DNA of 34,767 nucleotides from Muribaculaceae bacterium Isolate-002 (NCI) (GTDB taxonomy: Bacteria; Bacteroidota; Bacteroidia; Bacteroidales; Muribaculaceae), in contig SCEG01000033.1 in NCBI GenBank assembly GCA_004102805.1, positions 1 through 34,767 of the forward strand. The letters run 5' to 3'. Below, in pieces: positions 31,633 through 34,767 of this stretch. The notes beneath the pieces are model-generated. The model was not told the origin of the DNA and made no database searches. It saw only the letters and a list, made by a program, of their open reading frames with translations. A program made the position numbers and the translations under genes. Every line of letters begins with the position of its first letter. The first letter of the stretch is position 1.

Positions 31633-33849
31633 ATGATTGAGCAGATAAATGTCAAAAATATAGCCACATATAATGAAATTGGAGTATCATTTAAATATAT
31701 GAAACTCATTAATTTCATATATGGAGGAAATGGAAGCGGGAAAACGACAATCAGTAATTATCTAAAGTCGCCTTTGTCTCCAATATATTCATCTTGTTCA
31801 ATTGATTGGGACAAAGATGGAGAACTTCCTATATTAGTATATAATAAGACATTTAGGGAAGAAAACTTTTCAACTGGAAAGATTCGAGGCGTATTTACCT
31901 TAGGTAAAGCGACTAAAGAGGAATTAGAACTCATCGAAAATAAGAAAAAGTTATTATCAGAAGCAATAGATACGGACAGAAACTATAGTTCATCAATAGA
32001 GAAACTAACAACGGATCTTAATGATCAGATGGTGAGTTTCAGGGACTTGATTTGGAATCAGATATATAAAAAATACGAAACCTCTCTCAAGGAAGTCTTT
32101 AGAGGCTATATGGTGAAACAAAAACTTGTAGATAAATTCCTTACTGAAGCATCCAAACCAGATCATCAAATAGACCGTCCGATTAATGATATTATTGAAA
32201 AGTATAACACATTATTCTTAAAGGAAAATGCGGTTGAAATTATTCTAATCCCTTCAGTTCCAATTAATCTTGTAACTAAAATTGAGAATAACAAATTATG
32301 GGGAACCAAGGTTATAGGCGTAGAAGATGTCCCTATCAGCAAACTTATTAGACATCTAAATATGAGTGATTGGATCAATGCAGGTCGTTCATATATTCAG
32401 TCCAATAGCAATATTTGCCCTTTTTGCCAAAAAGGGACTATAACAGATGAATTTAGGAAGCAACTTTCCGATTTTTTCGATGCCACTTATAATGAGTCTG
32501 TTAATGCCATCAAAGCACTTTCCGACAACTACTTAACTGATAGCGATAATATTCTATCATTCTTAAGAGGAATATTGTCACGAGAAAAAAATAATCCCAA
32601 CACCAAGTTAAATATAGAAGAATTTGAAATCGCAATATCTGATTTATCAAATTCGATCTCAAACAATAGAAATCTAATCGCAAATAAGGTAGCAGAGCCA
32701 AGTCGATCTGTAATATTAGAGAATAACAGTGGAAGATTATCTAAGATATCATCTATTATTCAAATCGCCAATTCTGCGATATCGAAACATAATCAACTGA
32801 TTGAAAATATTAATACTGAGAAAAAACAACTAATATTACTGGCATGGCAATTCTTTTGCACTTCATTCAAAAACGAGACTAACGCGTATCTGCAAAAGAC
32901 AAAGGGTTTGCAACGTGGAATTACTAATCTAAATACAAAACATAACAAGCAGCTTCTTTTAATCAGAGGACTAAAGAGAGAAATTGAAGATTTAAGTAAA
33001 AATATCACTAGCGTACAACCTGCGATTGATGAAATCAATCGCACATTAACAGCATATGGTATCACAAATTTTCATATCCGACCTTTTGATAGTGATGCAA
33101 ACCAATATCAAATTTGTCGATCTGATGGTAGTACCGCATTATCTACCCTTAGTGAGGGTGAAATAACTTTTATCACTTTCCTTTATTTTATGCAGCTTTC
33201 AAAAGGAAGTCTGAATGAAAATAATATCACTGACAATCGAATTATTGTTATTGATGATCCTATTTCTAGCTTAGACAGTTCAATCTTGTTTGTCGTTAGT
33301 TCGCTCATCAAAGAACTTATCAAGAGAATTAAGTCTGGTGATTGCAATATTAAACAGCTAATTTTACTTACACATAATGTATATTTTCATAAAGAAGTAT
33401 CGTTTATTGACGGTCGAACTCATGCTAACGGAGCAACACATTATTGGGTTTTAAGGAAGTCTAATAATATAACGGCACTAACTGCACATGAACAAAACAA
33501 CCCCATTAGCAGTTCGTACGAATTACTCTGGAAAGAGGTTCGACAAAAAGGTATCAATTCTGTTATCACTATACAGAATGTTATGAGACGTATAATTGAA
33601 ACCTACTTTAAAATATTAGGAAAATACGGAGATGATGACCTTATCCATAAGTTTCCATCGTTCGAAGAACAAGAAATATGTCGGTCTTTACTCTGTTGGA
33701 TTAATGATGGATCTCATTGTTTACCAGATGATCTCTTCCTCGAAGCGCCCGAAGATACAATTGAAAAATTCTATAAGGTTTTTAAAGATATTTTTGTGCA
33801 TACCAATCATCTTGCGCATTATGAAATGATGATGAATCCAAATCTATAA
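31633..33849 (+). CDS. PrrC/RloC-like ABC-type ATPase, candidate anticodon nuclease
   Basis: The 738-residue AAA_13-type protein has Walker A YGGNGSGKTTISNY (about 30-43), coiled-coil regions around a CPFC motif (about 262-265, a possible zinc hook as in RloC), ABC signature LSEGEITF (about 506-513), Walker B IIVIDDPISSLD (about 537-548) and the H-loop LLTHN (about 578-582). In the C-terminal domain RRIIE (Arg652, Glu656) and NDGSH (His695) are placed like the Arg-Glu-His triad of PrrC and RloC, which cut tRNA anticodon loops when DNA restriction is blocked. Its position directly after a complete restriction system fits such a back-up. tRNA cleavage is predicted, not shown. Composition is AT-rich, unlike the McrC-like gene. 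Confidence 0.8.
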   Translation: MIEQINVKNIATYNEIGVSFKYMKLINFIYGGNGSGKTTISNYLKSPLSPIYSSCSIDWDKDGELPILVYNKTFREENFSTGKIRGVFTLGKATKEELELIENKKKLLSEAIDTDRNYSSSIEKLTTDLNDQMVSFRDLIWNQIYKKYETSLKEVFRGYMVKQKLVDKFLTEASKPDHQIDRPINDIIEKYNTLFLKENAVEIILIPSVPINLVTKIENNKLWGTKVIGVEDVPISKLIRHLNMSDWINAGRSYIQSNSNICPFCQKGTITDEFRKQLSDFFDATYNESVNAIKALSDNYLTDSDNILSFLRGILSREKNNPNTKLNIEEFEIAISDLSNSISNNRNLIANKVAEPSRSVILENNSGRLSKISSIIQIANSAISKHNQLIENINTEKKQLILLAWQFFCTSFKNETNAYLQKTKGLQRGITNLNTKHNKQLLLIRGLKREIEDLSKNITSVQPAIDEINRTLTAYGITNFHIRPFDSDANQYQICRSDGSTALSTLSEGEITFITFLYFMQLSKGSLNENNITDNRIIVIDDPISSLDSSILFVVSSLIKELIKRIKSGDCNIKQLILLTHNVYFHKEVSFIDGRTHANGATHYWVLRKSNNITALTAHEQNNPISSSYELLWKEVRQKGINSVITIQNVMRRIIETYFKILGKYGDDDLIHKFPSFEEQEICRSLLCWINDGSHCLPDDLFLEAPEDTIEKFYKVFKDIFVHTNHLAHYEMMMNPNL

Positions 33850-33879
33850 ATACGACACTGTCATTTTTACATAGATAGT

Positions 33880-34668
33880 ATGAATAGAATTATTCTCATA
33901 GGCAACGGTTTTGATCTAGCACATGGCTATCCAACAAGATATGAGGATTTCATAAATTGGTATTGGAATAAAAGGGTTGATTCTTTTAATGGGAATCTCA
34001 CACCAACATCAAAGGATTGTCTTTGCTCTATAAAAATGACTTCAAAAAACACATATAATTGCTGGAATGTATTTGCGTTCAATTTACCACGTTTTTTACA
34101 TAAACTTAGTGGGCAAGAAGTGATACAGAGTCTTAAAAATGAGTCGGAATTATATGAGTTTACTTTATCCCCATTCTTTAAAAGTATATGCGAATCTATT
34201 GAAACAAAAGGATGGGTAGATATAGAGTGTGCATACTATAACCACGTAAAAATTTGTTTGGATGCTGCAAAGCACTCTGATAATAATACAATATCTATAT
34301 CTATAGAACAATTAAATCATCAACTTGAATATCTACGAAAATTACTGATTGAATATTTGAAATCATTACAATACTATAATCGTGGCAATGAAGATATTTC
34401 AAATATTATTTACGGGGCCTTTAATCCTGATGACATTTCTGTATCAAACCAAGATGCATACAATGCACACTGCGAAAACTATGGCACACTAATTCCTGAT
34501 GGCAAAGATGCAGAAGTTAAGTATGGAAATAAAATATTTAGTAATCCGTGTAATGTATTGCTATTAAATTTCAACTATACTCCGATTGCTATTGCCTATC
34601 TATTAATTCAAACAGAAGAACTAAAGTACGGAGGTGATATTACTACTGGTGCGATAAAATCGCGTTAG
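33880..34668 (+). CDS. AbiH-like abortive infection protein, truncated at the right repeat
   Basis: The N-terminus IILIGNGFDLAHGYPTRYED is the hallmark of AbiH proteins, and LLLNFNYTPIAIAYL (about 227-241) matches the conserved NFNYT region that comes near the end. In relatives this is followed by an H-G motif and more sequence; here the frame runs into the terminal repeat at base 34641 and ends with TTGAIKSR. The product (262 residues) therefore lacks the C-terminal part. It follows the RloC-like gene by 30 bases and was probably part of the same defence cluster. Whether the truncation is biological or an assembly effect cannot be told from the sequence alone. Confidence 0.8.
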   Translation: MNRIILIGNGFDLAHGYPTRYEDFINWYWNKRVDSFNGNLTPTSKDCLCSIKMTSKNTYNCWNVFAFNLPRFLHKLSGQEVIQSLKNESELYEFTLSPFFKSICESIETKGWVDIECAYYNHVKICLDAAKHSDNNTISISIEQLNHQLEYLRKLLIEYLKSLQYYNRGNEDISNIIYGAFNPDDISVSNQDAYNAHCENYGTLIPDGKDAEVKYGNKIFSNPCNVLLLNFNYTPIAIAYLLIQTEELKYGGDITTGAIKSR

Positions 34669-34767
34669 TTTAGAAATCATCAAATAAAGAGAGTTCTTTG
34701 ACATTTTGATTTGAATTGGTTGACAAGTCTTGGTTGGTTAGAAGTTGTCGTAATTCGACACGTTCCA
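34641..34767. repeat. Right terminal inverted repeat (127 bp)
   Basis: It is the exact reverse complement of bases 1-127. The inner boundary falls inside the AbiH-like reading frame. Confidence 0.95.
34670..34765 (-). CDS. Second copy of the C-terminal fragment, entering from the right
   Basis: The same 31 residues as at 3-98 are encoded on the minus strand and end KELSLFDDF. Its stop codon lies one base beyond the AbiH-like stop, so the two frames converge end to end. The upstream part lies outside the window. As for the left copy, the protein cannot be named. Confidence 0.5.
   Translation of the reverse strand, partial: ERVELRQLLTNQDLSTNSNQNVKELSLFDDF

Overview
The window looks like accessory DNA from a gut-type Bacteroidales genome or a mobile island carried by one. 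Several start regions carry the Bacteroidetes promoter pattern (a -33 TTG/TTTG and a -7 TAnnTTTG box), Shine-Dalgarno motifs are mostly lacking, and there is a Bacteroides-style mobilization cluster with an HTH protein, a DUF3408-like protein, a MobC-like protein and a relaxase. No rRNA, tRNA, CRISPR array, integrase or transposase was recognised. Family names come from motifs read by eye; no database search was run.

The first and last 127 bases are perfect inverted repeats. Each carries the same C-terminal gene fragment pointing into the window, and the right-hand copy cuts off an AbiH-like gene. The length of exactly 127 could mean an assembly-graph overlap (k = 127) or a true inverted repeat bounding the segment.

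Layout. 0.1-1.7 kb: a secreted hypothetical protein and an unknown gene with a frameshift-like tail. 1.7-6.3 kb: a WYL-domain regulator divergent from a compact operon encoding a DnaB-like protein without a Walker A motif, an agmatine/peptidyl-arginine deiminase-family enzyme with its catalytic residues intact, and two tandem paralogs of unknown function; a glycosylase-like gene converges on it. This is the best candidate for an undescribed system. 6.4-10.5 kb: a mobilization module in decay, with lesions in three consecutive genes before an open relaxase frame. 10.5-18.9 kb: a six-gene restriction-modification operon (C5 cytosine methyltransferase, MORC/MutL-type GHKL ATPase, Z1 helicase-like ATPase, PD-(D/E)XK protein and two accessory proteins). 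18.9-25.0 kb: three Fic-domain proteins, an AlbA_2/Schlafen-type ATP-binding regulator, a PH-like membrane protein and an orphan HipB-like repressor. 25.0-31.6 kb: a gene remnant, a Vsr mismatch endonuclease and a second restriction system (C5 methyltransferase, McrB-like AAA+ motor, LlaJI/McrC-like nuclease). 31.6-34.7 kb: a PrrC/RloC-like ATPase with a candidate anticodon-nuclease triad, then truncated AbiH.

The two methyltransferase operons, 15.6 kb apart and with very different proteins, share a non-coding leader of about 170 bp that I align at roughly 93% identity. Each leader is preceded by a related gene end and a CGCCCCG-type terminator, so both systems appear to sit in the same kind of cassette context. 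The window reads as a stacked defence island: two m5C restriction systems, mismatch repair for m5C deamination, a tRNA nuclease that could act when restriction fails, AbiH and Fic toxins, next to mobilization genes.
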